Positions 16,218 to 24,400 of a DNA stretch of 35,997 bases are shown piece after piece. The notes under the pieces are model-generated. The model was given only the letters and a program-made list of their open reading frames with translations. It did no database searches and had not been told where the DNA came from. Each line of letters begins with the position of its first letter. The stretch's first letter is position 1. The position numbers and the translations under genes are program-made. Source of the DNA: JBAZHE01 sp964547855 (GTDB lineage: Bacteria > Patescibacteriota > Patescibacteriia > Patescibacteriales > WJLG01); the NCBI GenBank assembly GCA_964547855.1, contig CAZJPG010000014.1, positions 1 through 35,997 on the forward strand. The letters are read 5' to 3'.

Positions 16218-17465
16218 TTAAACTTTGTAGGGAACTTGCTCGAGCTTGACTAACTCCGAATCTTGAGATGAACGAAGCTTGATCTCAGCTGACCCTTCTT
16301 TTAATGTCTTATCGCTAATAACGATCCTGATCGGACAACCTATTAAGTCAGAATCGGCGAATTTCTCTCCAGCACCAGCTTCTTCGCGATCGTCATAGAG
16401 AACTTCTACTCCCTTAAGGGTTAATTTCTCATATAAAGCGTCAGCCTCGGCCTTATTGCGCTCTTTATTCTCTTTACCAGAGAGCAAAACCAAATGAACG
16501 CGGAAAGGAGCGACCTCCTCTGGCCAAATTATGCCCTTCTCGTCATGTAAAATTTCGACGATCGTGCCCATTAAACGCGAAGGACCGATGCCATAGCAAC
16601 CCATGACGACCTCTTTCTTCTGGCCGTCCTTATCGACATAAGAAAGACCGAAAGGATTAGAGAAGCGATTGCCAAGCTTAAAGATATTACCAACCTCGAC
16701 CGCCTTCTCTTGCCTAAATTCCTTCTTGCCGCAAATAGGGCAAGTATCCTGATCGTCGATAATCTCTTTGTTGATAGCCACGCGACAATTATCGCAAATG
16801 TATATCAAATCCTCACCAGCAGAGCAAAGCGTCTGAAATTCATGTGAATACTTAGAGAAAGCCCCGCCCGAAGCGTATGTCAAATAAGTGATATCCCCTA
16901 AGCCGCAACGCTCGAATATTTTAAAATAAGCATGCTTGGCCACTTCATAGAATTTATCAAGTTCTTCCTGATTAGAAGAGAACGAATACATATCCTTCAT
17001 CAAAAACTCACGGCCGCGCATCAAACCAGCCTTAGCCCTAAGCTCGTTGCGGAACTTAGTCTGAATTTGATAAGGAGCTATCGGCAAATCTTTATACGAC
17101 AAGACAAAGTCCTTAACTAATGGAGTCACGATCTCTTCATGAGTTGCACCCAAGGCATACTCTTTCTCATCAGCCCCCATGAGTTTGAATAAGACATCAA
17201 AATTATCCCAACGACCAGTGGTTTCCCAAACATCTTTCGGAGTCAACACAGGCATTAATATCTCTTGACCACCGATTTCGTCCATCTCCTGTCTAATGAT
17301 ATTACTAATCTTATTGAGCACGCGTAACCCCAAGGGCAAAAAAGAATAAACTCCAGCGGATAATTTACTAACGAAACCTGCACGAATAAGAGTACTGGCA
17401 TTGAAGCTAGTCTCGTCCTTAGGCTGCTCTTTAATGGCTCGAGTGAAGAGTTTTGATTGAAGCAT
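16218..17465 (-). CDS. proS: Prolyl-tRNA synthetase, short form without editing insert
   Basis: 415 residues from the ATG at 17465; an in-frame GTG at 17498 would add 11 residues (MFERRFGLHKN) that do not look conserved. Class II motifs: motif 1 around SFLPLGLRVLNKI, motif 2 TKFRNELRAKAGLMRGREFL, motif 3 GCYGIGPSRLMG. A zinc-ribbon-like CDNC...CPIC segment (4 Cys) precedes GNIFKLGNRF. Typical bacterial ProS is about 570 residues, with a roughly 180-residue INS editing domain between motifs 2 and 3. Here motif 2 is followed quickly by the ribbon, so INS is missing. First gene of the mre operon; promoter at 17548-17576. Confidence 0.93.
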   Translation of the reverse strand: MLQSKLFTRAIKEQPKDETSFNASTLIRAGFVSKLSAGVYSFLPLGLRVLNKISNIIRQEMDEIGGQEILMPVLTPKDVWETTGRWDNFDVLFKLMGADEKEYALGATHEEIVTPLVKDFVLSYKDLPIAPYQIQTKFRNELRAKAGLMRGREFLMKDMYSFSSNQEELDKFYEVAKHAYFKIFERCGLGDITYLTYASGGAFSKYSHEFQTLCSAGEDLIYICDNCRVAINKEIIDDQDTCPICGKKEFRQEKAVEVGNIFKLGNRFSNPFGLSYVDKDGQKKEVVMGCYGIGPSRLMGTIVEILHDEKGIIWPEEVAPFRVHLVLLSGKENKERNKAEADALYEKLTLKGVEVLYDDREEAGAGEKFADSDLIGCPIRIVISDKTLKEGSAEIKLRSSQDSELVKLEQVPYKV

Positions 17466-17547
17466 GTTTTTGTGTAAGCCGAAACGTCTTTCGAACACTT
17501 TGCGGATAAGACGATTATACAGCTAAAAACAAGGATTTAATATATAA

Positions 17548-17576
17548 ATATTACAGCAAAAATGGCCACTTGTCAA
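17548..17576 (-). promoter_or_regulatory. Promoter of the proS-mreBCD-mrdA operon
   Basis: TTGACA (17576-17571), 17-base spacer, TAATAT (17553-17548). It begins right after the secDF terminator. A second TATAAT at about 17515-17520 lacks a good -35 box. Confidence 0.6.
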
Positions 17577-17583
17577 AAACGAA

Positions 17584-17607
17584 AATCCGCCTTTTTCGAG
17601 GCGGATT
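17584..17607 (-). terminator. Intrinsic terminator of secDF
   Basis: A 9-bp stem AATCCGCCT/AGGCGGATT with a 6-base loop, followed on the minus strand by a T-rich stretch (TTTTCGTTTTT). About 30 bases after the secF stop. Confidence 0.8.
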
Positions 17608-17638
17608 ATTCGCTTATGTGAGCCTGTTTTGACAATTT

Positions 17639-18511
17639 TTATCTTTTCTTTTCGAATAAAGTTAACAACGGAGAAGCCAAACAGATAGAGCTCCAAGAAC
17701 CGACTAATACACCGATCAACATCGCCAAAACGAAGTCGCGAATGGTAGAACCGCCAAAAACAAGGACTGCGACCAACACCAAGGCTGTGGTAAGAGATGT
17801 ATTGAGAGAGCGCACTAAAACATGGTTAAGGCTAGTATTTATAGTACCTTCAAAACTGTCGTCGCTCTTAGGCAAAATTTCTCTGATACGATCGAAAACA
17901 ACGATAGTGTCATTGATAGTGTAGCCAAGGATCGTCAACAAAGCAGCGATGAACGGAGTATTGATCTCCACATTCCAAAACTTACCCAACACAGAGAAGA
18001 CTCCTATGACAACCAAAATATTGAAGCCCAAAGCGATGATCGAGGCCAAACCATATTTCCAAGACTCTACTGGCTTAGACACTTTCCTGAAAGCCCAAGC
18101 GATATAGATCAAGATGGCGATGATGGCCAAGATGACGGCGTAAAAAGTCTTGCGTTTAAGCTCGTTGCCGATCGATGGTCCAACAGAGTCAAATCTTAAC
18201 TCCTCTGAAGAGGTTCCCATTCTCTCGACGACTTTGTCATGAATATCAGCATCGGTATTCTGAAATCTTAATATCATTCCAGTCTCGCCAATTGGTTGAG
18301 CGACCAAGCTACCCAAATTCAAATCATCGAGCTTGTCGTGCACTTCGGATACTGACGGACGATTAGATGGAAAATTAACCTCCATTAAACTTCCACCAGT
18401 GAAGTCTATGCCGAAATTAAGTTTCCAAGAGACAAGAGAGAAGATGGCGCCAGTCGCCAAAACTATGGCGATAGCGAACCAGATCTTTTTCTTTTGGATT
18501 ATTTTATACAT
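17639..18511 (-). CDS. secF: Protein translocase subunit SecF
   Basis: 290 residues. First membrane helix at about 11-30, then GIDFTGGSLMEV (the SecD/F family motif), a small periplasmic P4 domain, and a five-helix bundle with LGYTINDTIVVFDRIREI (near 195-215) and SLTTALVLVAVLVFGG. Together with SecD it forms the proton-driven RND-like motor that pulls translocating proteins through SecYEG on the outer side. It starts 12 bases after the secD stop and ends at the terminator at 17584-17607. Confidence 0.96.
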   Translation of the reverse strand: MYKIIQKKKIWFAIAIVLATGAIFSLVSWKLNFGIDFTGGSLMEVNFPSNRPSVSEVHDKLDDLNLGSLVAQPIGETGMILRFQNTDADIHDKVVERMGTSSEELRFDSVGPSIGNELKRKTFYAVILAIIAILIYIAWAFRKVSKPVESWKYGLASIIALGFNILVVIGVFSVLGKFWNVEINTPFIAALLTILGYTINDTIVVFDRIREILPKSDDSFEGTINTSLNHVLVRSLNTSLTTALVLVAVLVFGGSTIRDFVLAMLIGVLVGSWSSICLASPLLTLFEKKR

Positions 18512-18523
18512 AGTTTTGGTTTC

Positions 18524-20725
18524 TTAGGCTTTCTTATGATGCTTACTAACACCGGCTAAAAATGGATTTGACATCAATTTTTCCGGTAACAAGACCAAGA
18601 GACTCTTAGTTACGGTTATAGCTGAGAACATAGAGATCAAAATACCCAGGATCAAGGTAATGGCAAATCCCTTAACCATGCCTGTAGAAAAAGCGTACAA
18701 GATCATACAAGTCAAAATAGTGGACAAGTTACCATCACGGATAGACGACCAAGCGCGCTTGAAGCCAACTTCAATAGCCTTATCAATCTCCCTGCCATCA
18801 CGAACCTCTTCTTTGAAGCGCTCAAAGATAAGAATATTAGCATCAACGGCCATACCAATAGACAATATCAAGCCGGCTATACCTGGCAAAGTGAGAGTGA
18901 CTGGCCTGTTCCAAAATATCGGGAACTTGAGCACCAAGCCCAACCAAACCAATAACCCCAGAAGTGACAGTCCCAGAGAAGGTCCTTTCGGTTTAGTATA
19001 AACTATAGCGGCCAAGATCAGAGCAGCCAAAGCTATACCCCAACACTTAAAGAAAGCTAATAAAACCAAACCATAAATAGCCAAGGCCAAAACAGAGACT
19101 ACTCCAGGCAAACGATAGAAAACGATCATGAAGATGGCGACCAACAGGATTCCCCAGAGACCAGCCTGCAAAGATTTGGCGATCGACGCCTTACCAAGAG
19201 TCGCACCGACATTCTGTTGGCTTACCAAAGATATCGGTACCGGCAAAGCTCCGGCATTCAAACGTTGAGACAATTGTCTAGCCTGAACGACATTAAAGTT
19301 GCCGCTAATAACGGCGTTGCCATCGGAAATCTTGCTATTGACGGTTGGGATCTCAATAGGCTCTCCGTCCAAGAAAATAGCGACCGGCTTACCAATGTTG
19401 CGTCCAGTTATATCAGCGAAGAGATCAGCACCTTCCTTATTGAACTCCAAAGACACCTCTGGTCTTCCAGTGCGCTGGTCGAACTGCACAGTGGAGCGCT
19501 TAAGGTACTTGCCAGTAAGTTTAGTGTTGACCCAATCATTCTGATCCTGTTGACCATTATCACTCTTAGCCTTAGCGATGAAAATATCCTGAATGCGATA
19601 TTCATCCAAGGTCCTTTCATCTTCTTTGTATATCAAATGATAACCGAACTTAGTCTCGACGACATAGGAAATAGTGCCAACCTTTTGTTCGAAGACTGTG
19701 TCCTCAAAAGGTTTGACCTTCTCGCCCTTGCTAAACCACCCCAATTCGCCGCCAGAAGTCTCGGCCCCTGGCTCAGTGGAGTTGTCTTTAACTAATTGGA
19801 CGAAATTATCAGCTGTGGCCTTTTCCTTGATCTCCTTGATCTTGGCATAGGCCTCGTCCTTAGTTAGACCACTATCACACCCTTCCGCTCCGTCATAGCA
19901 GATCAATAAATGGCGAGCCTTGACCTGCTTTTTCTCTTCGCCGGTCAAATCATTCTTGGCTACCCTCTTTTCTAAGAGCTTAGCGATATTATAGCTATCA
20001 GAAGTCTCGACTATATCAGTGACTCCATTAATCTTTAAGCTGCTGACAGCGTTAGCTAATTCAGGATTTTTCTCTAAGTCGATCCACGATCCTTTCTCAT
20101 CAAAAGATCCGCTTTCGTCATACTCCCCTGCTAATTTTACAAAATTACCGCGGGAGATAACCTTCCCCAAGACTTCTTCGGCCTTCTTTTCTGCAGCTTG
20201 ATTAGCCTCATCTATCTTAGCCTGTTCATCATCGGAAAGGACATGACTAGAGGATTGCTCCTTAAACTCGAGTATCGGAGTCTCGCCGATCATCTTAATA
20301 GCCTCATCGACATCCTTGATACCAGCCAAATCGACTATAATGCGATAATCATTAGCACCTGCCTTGTTGACCTGAACCAAAGGTTCGGACACTCCAAAAG
20401 CGTTGACCCTTCTTTCGATGACATCGCGGACACCCTCGGCGGCGCCGGCCTCATCGCCAGCTGAAACGGCCGAAGTATCAGCCTTATAGACCAAGTGAGA
20501 ACCTCCCTGAAGGTCTAAACCTAAACGAAATGGAATCTCATTGGCGGTCGGCAATTGGACAAAGCCATTGGTCTTGTTAGAGATCCAAGCCGCTCCGCGG
20601 TTGTACTGATCGCCACCATCGATCAAAAAGGCAGCAAAGCCTAAGACGACGATCAAAATGAAAGTCTGCCAAAGGCGGCCTTTGTGAGATGGATTAACGA
20701 TCTTTTTCAAGATGTTGTCAGCCAT
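18524..20725 (-). CDS. secD: SecD with two inserted parvulin-like domains and an extra TM pair
   Basis: 733 residues versus about 400-620 for ordinary SecD. Standard parts: TM1 (20-38), FRLGLDLQGGSHLVY (66-80), P1 base up to ILEFKEQS (151-158), then from 402 GRPEVSLEFNKEGADLF, ARQLSQRLNAGALPVP and the TM bundle with GIAGLILSIGMAVDANILIFER. Inserted between 158 and 400 are two rotamase-like units. Unit 2 (about 265-380) is clearly parvulin/PpiC: KARHLLI, SGGELGWFSKGEKVKPFED, GTISYVVETKFGYHLIY. Unit 1 (about 178-254) is a degenerate copy: FVKLAGEYDESGS, EKGSWI, YNIAKLLEKR. A further insert of about 50 residues (558-608) adds two hydrophobic stretches before TLTLPGIAG. First gene of secDF. Confidence 0.93.
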   Translation of the reverse strand: MADNILKKIVNPSHKGRLWQTFILIVVLGFAAFLIDGGDQYNRGAAWISNKTNGFVQLPTANEIPFRLGLDLQGGSHLVYKADTSAVSAGDEAGAAEGVRDVIERRVNAFGVSEPLVQVNKAGANDYRIIVDLAGIKDVDEAIKMIGETPILEFKEQSSSHVLSDDEQAKIDEANQAAEKKAEEVLGKVISRGNFVKLAGEYDESGSFDEKGSWIDLEKNPELANAVSSLKINGVTDIVETSDSYNIAKLLEKRVAKNDLTGEEKKQVKARHLLICYDGAEGCDSGLTKDEAYAKIKEIKEKATADNFVQLVKDNSTEPGAETSGGELGWFSKGEKVKPFEDTVFEQKVGTISYVVETKFGYHLIYKEDERTLDEYRIQDIFIAKAKSDNGQQDQNDWVNTKLTGKYLKRSTVQFDQRTGRPEVSLEFNKEGADLFADITGRNIGKPVAIFLDGEPIEIPTVNSKISDGNAVISGNFNVVQARQLSQRLNAGALPVPISLVSQQNVGATLGKASIAKSLQAGLWGILLVAIFMIVFYRLPGVVSVLALAIYGLVLLAFFKCWGIALAALILAAIVYTKPKGPSLGLSLLGLLVWLGLVLKFPIFWNRPVTLTLPGIAGLILSIGMAVDANILIFERFKEEVRDGREIDKAIEVGFKRAWSSIRDGNLSTILTCMILYAFSTGMVKGFAITLILGILISMFSAITVTKSLLVLLPEKLMSNPFLAGVSKHHKKA

Positions 20726-20732
20726 ACTACTT

Positions 20733-20767
20733 CGATTACGAATTAAAAATTAAGAATTACGATTTAT
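20733..20767. repeat. Heptamer repeat upstream of secD
   Basis: CGATTAC, GAATTAA, AAATTAA, GAATTAC, GATTTAT: five 7-base units in the secD leader, nearly matching the repeat at 15091-15118. A possible -10 box for secD (TATAAT, 20787-20782) lies just upstream without a clear -35. Confidence 0.75.
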
Positions 20768-20886
20768 AACGCAATTCGAATATTATAAATAAAAAGGTAT
20801 TAAAAAAATAATACCCCCTTGTCTGAAATCAATAATACTCCCCAAAACCCTAAAAAGCAAGGGGAAAACGATAAAAAACACCTGAC

Positions 20887-20915
20887 TTGACTTTTTTAAT
20901 ATTATTAATCATAAT
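20887..20915 (+). promoter_or_regulatory. Promoter of the plus-strand orphan gene
   Basis: TTGACT (20887-20892), 17-base spacer, CATAAT (20910-20915), giving a leader of about 55 bases before the ATG at 20977. The rest of 20768-20886 shows only AT-rich sequence and a small hairpin at 20796-20815. Confidence 0.65.
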
Positions 20916-20976
20916 AACAGAAACAAAATCAAAAACAGCCTTTCAAAGACAAAACTCAAAAAAGGAGGCGCTTAAG

Positions 20977-21336
20977 ATGTTCATTGTTCATATTAAAGAC
21001 AAAGAGCCTGAAGTTGGGGGCCTAGAAAAAGATCGCAAAGTTATTTTCCTTGGCAAAACGATCGATGGAAAATATTTAGTGATAACCGCTCCGAAAAAAT
21101 TTCCAGACGAGGAAAAAAGCGGAGAGGCTCATGACCTTAAAAACTCAGAGCTCAAAGCCTATCTAGGCGAAAGAGATCAATTCACGGAGCTGACGGTCGA
21201 GGCCGGATGCCGCATATCAAGTCGCTGCTTCCTTCAAGGGGATGGGTTCACCTTCTCTTATGAGGGCGACAAAAAAAACAATCGCAAATATTCTTTCTTT
21301 GGGGACATGTTCAGAGAAGTGTACATAAGAATGTAA
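20977..21336 (+). CDS. Orphan 119-residue protein, the only plus-strand protein gene
   Basis: 119 residues starting at the ATG at 20977, chosen because a near-perfect AAAGGAGG lies 8 bases upstream; an upstream in-frame start at 20887 would fall on the promoter. Soluble, charged, mixed alpha/beta pattern (KVIFLGKTIDGKYLVITAPKKF), two cysteines in CRISSRCF and an FTFSYEGDKKNNRKYSFFGD segment near the end. No family recognised. It has its own promoter and a bidirectional terminator shared with the convergent Mg2+ ATPase gene. Confidence 0.75.
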   Translation: MFIVHIKDKEPEVGGLEKDRKVIFLGKTIDGKYLVITAPKKFPDEEKSGEAHDLKNSELKAYLGERDQFTELTVEAGCRISSRCFLQGDGFTFSYEGDKKNNRKYSFFGDMFREVYIRM

Positions 21337-21354
21337 TACGTGGTGTGAAAAAAA

Positions 21355-21379
21355 CGCCGCTCCATTTTCTGGGGCGGCG
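21355..21379 (+). terminator. Bidirectional terminator between convergent genes
   Basis: A 9-bp stem CGCCGCTCC/GGGGCGGCG (one G-U pair) with a 7-base loop. A T-run (21382-21387) on the plus side and an A-run (21349-21354) on the other let it serve both the orphan gene and the ATPase gene. Confidence 0.8.
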
Positions 21380-21404
21380 ATCTTTTTTATATTCAAGGCA
21401 AATC

Positions 21405-23999
21405 CTAGGCGCTATTTTTCTTATAAAAATATCTTTTACCCAGCTCGACTGCCGACAAATAGATCAATACTATGCCTATTATAGAAACGATCACATACCA
21501 AGGCAAAACGACCAAACCGAAGAATTTTCCCAAAAAAGTAAAAGGTATCAGCCATCCAAGAGCTAAAAATCCTAATGTCGATATAACCAGATATTTGTTG
21601 GGGCGGCTTTGGACAAAAGGCATTTTACAGGTTCTTATGACATGAATGACCAAAACTTGAGTGGCCAGCGACTCAAGAAACCACCCAGTTTGAAATGATG
21701 CCTCGCCAAGCCTAAAGACATAATACAGTATGAAAAAAGTCGCAAAATCAAAAAGCGAACTTAAAGGGCCAAAAGTAAACATAAAACGTTTTATGTAACC
21801 AATATCCCAGCGATGCGGTGTCTTAACTAAATCTTCATCCACGTTGTCCATTGGGATCGTTATCTGTGAAAGGTCATAAAGAAAATTGTTGAGAAGTATC
21901 TGTATCGGCAACATTGGTAAGAATGGCAAGAATACCACTGCCCCGGCCGCTGAGAACATATTCCCAAAATTCGAAGACAAGGCCATTTTTATATACTTCA
22001 TGGTATTTCCAAAGACCTTTCGGCCTTCGATCACACCCTCTTTCAACACTCGCAAATTCTTCTTGGTCAATATTATATCGGCCGACTCTTTGGCGACATC
22101 CACCGCATTATTGACCGAAATGCCGACATCGGCAATTTTGAGTGATGGCGCATCGTTTATCCCATCACCCACATAGCCAACAAGAGTATTATTGGCTTTA
22201 AGCGCCATGATCACTCGGCTTTTTTGATCCGGAGAAAAACGAGCGAAAATGGTCGTCCTCTTAACACGAAAACGTAAAGCCTCGTCGGTCAAAGCGTCGA
22301 CATCATTCCCCAGAAGCATTCCTTTGATCGGCAGCCCTATCTCACGACAAGTCTTATTGGCGACCAATTCATTGTCTCCGGTAATTACCTTAATTTCCAC
22401 TCCAGCCTCCATTAAACTCTTGATCGCCTCACTGGCATCCTTTTTTGGCGGATCCATAAAGCCGATAAAACCACAAAGGATCAAATCTTCTTCGTCCTCT
22501 TTGATATAATCATCACGATCACGAGTGACCTTTTTAAAAGCCACTGCCAAAACACGATAACCTTCAGAGCTCAAACGTCGATAGACGCTCCATGCTTTGT
22601 CACGCACCTCATCATTCAAATCACCGAAATCATCACCATGACAATACTCGCGACAACAAGAGAATATTTCTTCCGGCGCACCTTTAGAGACCAACAAACG
22701 TTCATCTCCTATATCAGCTATAATGCTTAGACGCTTGCGCACAAAATCAAAAGGTATCTCATCGACTTTAACTGACTTCTCCATGTCCAACTCCCGATAC
22801 TCTAATACAGCTTCATCCAAAGAATTCTCAATTCCGGATTGAAAATAACTATTAAGGTAAGCGAGACGCAATACCTTGTCTGAATCCTCCCCAAAAAGAT
22901 CTATATTTTTAACTAAGGCGATCTTGCCTTCGGTCAATGTACCAGTCTTGTCAGTGCACAAAACCTCTAAACCACCGAATGTAGGGATCGCCGATAACCT
23001 TTTGACTATAACCCCCTTCTTAGACATCCGCTTGGCCCCCTGCGCCATGTTTATGGACATGATCATAGGTAACATCTCAGGCGTCACACCAACGGCTACG
23101 GCTACGGCGAACAGAAAAGACTCTAATATCTTATGCTCAATTATGGAGTTGAACAAGAAGATGAACATCACCAAAAACAGCATGATCTTCATTATAAGAA
23201 GACCAAAATTAGTGATGCCGATCTCGAATTCCGATTTTTCCGAAGACGTCGATATCGTATGAGCTATCTTGCCGAACTCAGTCGTCGAACCGGTCCTGAT
23301 AACTACAGCTTCGGCCGTACCAGAAATAACGTTACTTCCAGCAAAGACCATATTCTCGAAATCCACCAAAGACTTGTCAGAGACCGATAAAGGCAGCGAT
23401 GTCTTCTTGGCCGGTTCCGACTCGCCAGTCAATGACGATTGATTGACGAAGAAATCAGTTTCCGAAATTATACGAGCGTCCGCCGGCACCAAATCACCGG
23501 AATTAAGGACTAATATGTCGCCAGGTACGATGACTGAAGTGTGAACTTCCTTCTCTTTCTCTCCGCGCTTGACCATTGCTGTCGACCTAACCCTCTCCAA
23601 GAGAGCCTTGGCTGTCTTACCAGCATTGTGCTCTTCCAAAAAATCTAAAAATGCCGACAAAAGTATCATGACGACTATTATATAAGCTGTCACCATCTCA
23701 CCAAACCAACCTTCCACTACCGCTGCAAAAATCAAAAGGATTATAAGCGGACTTTTGAATTTACTAAAAAATTCTCGCAAGGAGCTATTCTTTCTTTCTT
23801 GCACTAAAACATTATGTCCGTATTGCGAAAGTCGACGATGAGCCTCGACGTCAAGCAATCCAGAAGAAGAGCTTTCTAATATCTCCAAGACCTTCTCCTT
23901 GGCTTGAGAAGAAAAATCAGAAAGAGGCTTCTGCTTTTGTTGGAGCTCATTAGACGAAGAACTGACCTTGTTCATATAAGAAGATAAAAACCTTGCCAT
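21405..23999 (-). CDS. mgtA: Magnesium-translocating P-type ATPase (MgtA/MgtB-like)
   Basis: 864 residues from the ATG at 23999 (a GTG at 24017 would add six). P-type ATPase parts in order: cation ATPase N-terminal domain (LDVEAHRRLSQYGHNV), actuator loop SLTGESEP, TM4 with VGVTPEMLPMIMS (the MgtA-type PEMLP), phosphorylation site CTDKTGTLT (Asp356 counted from the GTG), nucleotide domain KGAPEEIF, hinge GDGINDAPSLK, and six C-terminal helices with ILLNNFLYDLSQITIPMDNVD. These place it in the P3B (Mg2+ import) group. No Shine-Dalgarno. A short leader from an extended -10 (24035-24043) leaves little room for a Mg2+ riboswitch. Confidence 0.93.
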   Translation of the reverse strand: MARFLSSYMNKVSSSSNELQQKQKPLSDFSSQAKEKVLEILESSSSGLLDVEAHRRLSQYGHNVLVQERKNSSLREFFSKFKSPLIILLIFAAVVEGWFGEMVTAYIIVVMILLSAFLDFLEEHNAGKTAKALLERVRSTAMVKRGEKEKEVHTSVIVPGDILVLNSGDLVPADARIISETDFFVNQSSLTGESEPAKKTSLPLSVSDKSLVDFENMVFAGSNVISGTAEAVVIRTGSTTEFGKIAHTISTSSEKSEFEIGITNFGLLIMKIMLFLVMFIFLFNSIIEHKILESFLFAVAVAVGVTPEMLPMIMSINMAQGAKRMSKKGVIVKRLSAIPTFGGLEVLCTDKTGTLTEGKIALVKNIDLFGEDSDKVLRLAYLNSYFQSGIENSLDEAVLEYRELDMEKSVKVDEIPFDFVRKRLSIIADIGDERLLVSKGAPEEIFSCCREYCHGDDFGDLNDEVRDKAWSVYRRLSSEGYRVLAVAFKKVTRDRDDYIKEDEEDLILCGFIGFMDPPKKDASEAIKSLMEAGVEIKVITGDNELVANKTCREIGLPIKGMLLGNDVDALTDEALRFRVKRTTIFARFSPDQKSRVIMALKANNTLVGYVGDGINDAPSLKIADVGISVNNAVDVAKESADIILTKKNLRVLKEGVIEGRKVFGNTMKYIKMALSSNFGNMFSAAGAVVFLPFLPMLPIQILLNNFLYDLSQITIPMDNVDEDLVKTPHRWDIGYIKRFMFTFGPLSSLFDFATFFILYYVFRLGEASFQTGWFLESLATQVLVIHVIRTCKMPFVQSRPNKYLVISTLGFLALGWLIPFTFLGKFFGLVVLPWYVIVSIIGIVLIYLSAVELGKRYFYKKNSA

Positions 24000-24034
24000 T
24001 ATTTCAGACAAGCGCACCTTGTTTACATACCAAT

Positions 24035-24043
24035 ATTATATCA
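24035..24043 (-). promoter_or_regulatory. Extended -10 promoter of the Mg2+ ATPase gene
   Basis: TGA-TATAAT on the minus strand (24043-24035) with no clear -35 box. Start of transcription would be about 30 bases before the ATG. Confidence 0.45.
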
Positions 24044-24080
24044 CACTACGCCCGACCAAGGAAAATCGCCCAAATCGACA

Positions 24081-24109
24081 TTGACACGCTAAAAAATAAA
24101 CTATATTAT
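24081..24109 (+). promoter_or_regulatory. Strong plus-strand promoter of the non-coding RNA
   Basis: TTGACA (24081-24086), 17-base spacer, TATTAT (24104-24109). Divergent from the Mg2+ ATPase promoter. Confidence 0.7.
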
Positions 24110-24115
24110 CTGATT

Positions 24116-24332
24116 TAGTACTTCCTTTTGTTAGGTTGTGGTGGAAAACTAGCGAAGCGTTCCCTTATCTTCGCAGTAAGACCAAAAGGGTATATCTCTA
24201 AAGGGAAGGCGATCCATCGCCCTTTTGCAGATGAAGATTCAGGATGGAGAAGCACCTTATCCCCGGCTAAAAGTCTTTTTTCACATCAGGTTAAGCAACA
24301 AACGAAAAAGACTTTTGCCGGGTCTTTTTTTT
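24116..24332 (+). ncRNA. Candidate structured non-coding RNA, class unknown
   Basis: The roughly 215 bases between a consensus promoter and a strong terminator contain no ORF with a ribosome site. Structure seen by eye: hairpin GCGAAG/CTTCGC (24152-24157 with 24169-24174); its loop bases TTCCCTT (24160-24166) can pair with AAGGGAA (24201-24207) as a pseudoknot; hairpin GGCGA/TCGCC (24208-24221); and AAAAGGG (24184-24190) can pair with CCCTTTT (24220-24226), competing with the others. I looked for SRP RNA, tmRNA, RNase P and 6S hallmarks and do not see them. This covers the only gene-free stretch over 300 bases (24000-24400). Confidence 0.55.
24262..24332 (+). terminator. Terminator of the non-coding RNA
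   Basis: A long stem between 24262-24280 and 24305-24322 (one bulged base) with a 24-base loop, followed by eight T (24325-24332). Confidence 0.85.
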
Positions 24333-24355
24333 AAAAAAAACCATCAGCCAACAAA

Positions 24356-24385
24356 AAAAGCAGCGACGTTGAGATCGCTGCTTTT
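24356..24385 (-). terminator. Terminator of the ADP-ribosylglycohydrolase gene
   Basis: An 11-bp stem AAAAGCAGCGA/TCGCTGCTTTT with an 8-base loop; a T-run follows on the minus strand. Confidence 0.82.
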
Positions 24386-24400
24386 GACTTTTAAAAAAGA

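Noticed and set aside
15451..16221. 256-codon open frame on the plus strand opposite mreB
   Set aside because: It lies entirely antisense to a clear mreB, has no recognisable motif or ribosome site, and its composition follows from mreB codon use.
17626..17660. Plus-strand TTGACA after secF as a promoter
   Set aside because: No acceptable -10 at 16-18 bases and no plus-strand gene follows.
24116..24332. Assignment of the RNA to SRP RNA, tmRNA, RNase P RNA or 6S RNA
   Set aside because: The conserved sequence blocks I know for the first three are absent, and I could not draw a 6S-like long bubbled hairpin. Left unclassified.
24128..24334. 68-codon open frame inside the non-coding RNA unit
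   Set aside because: No Shine-Dalgarno, no family-like pattern, and it runs into the terminator stem; RNA structure explains the unit better.
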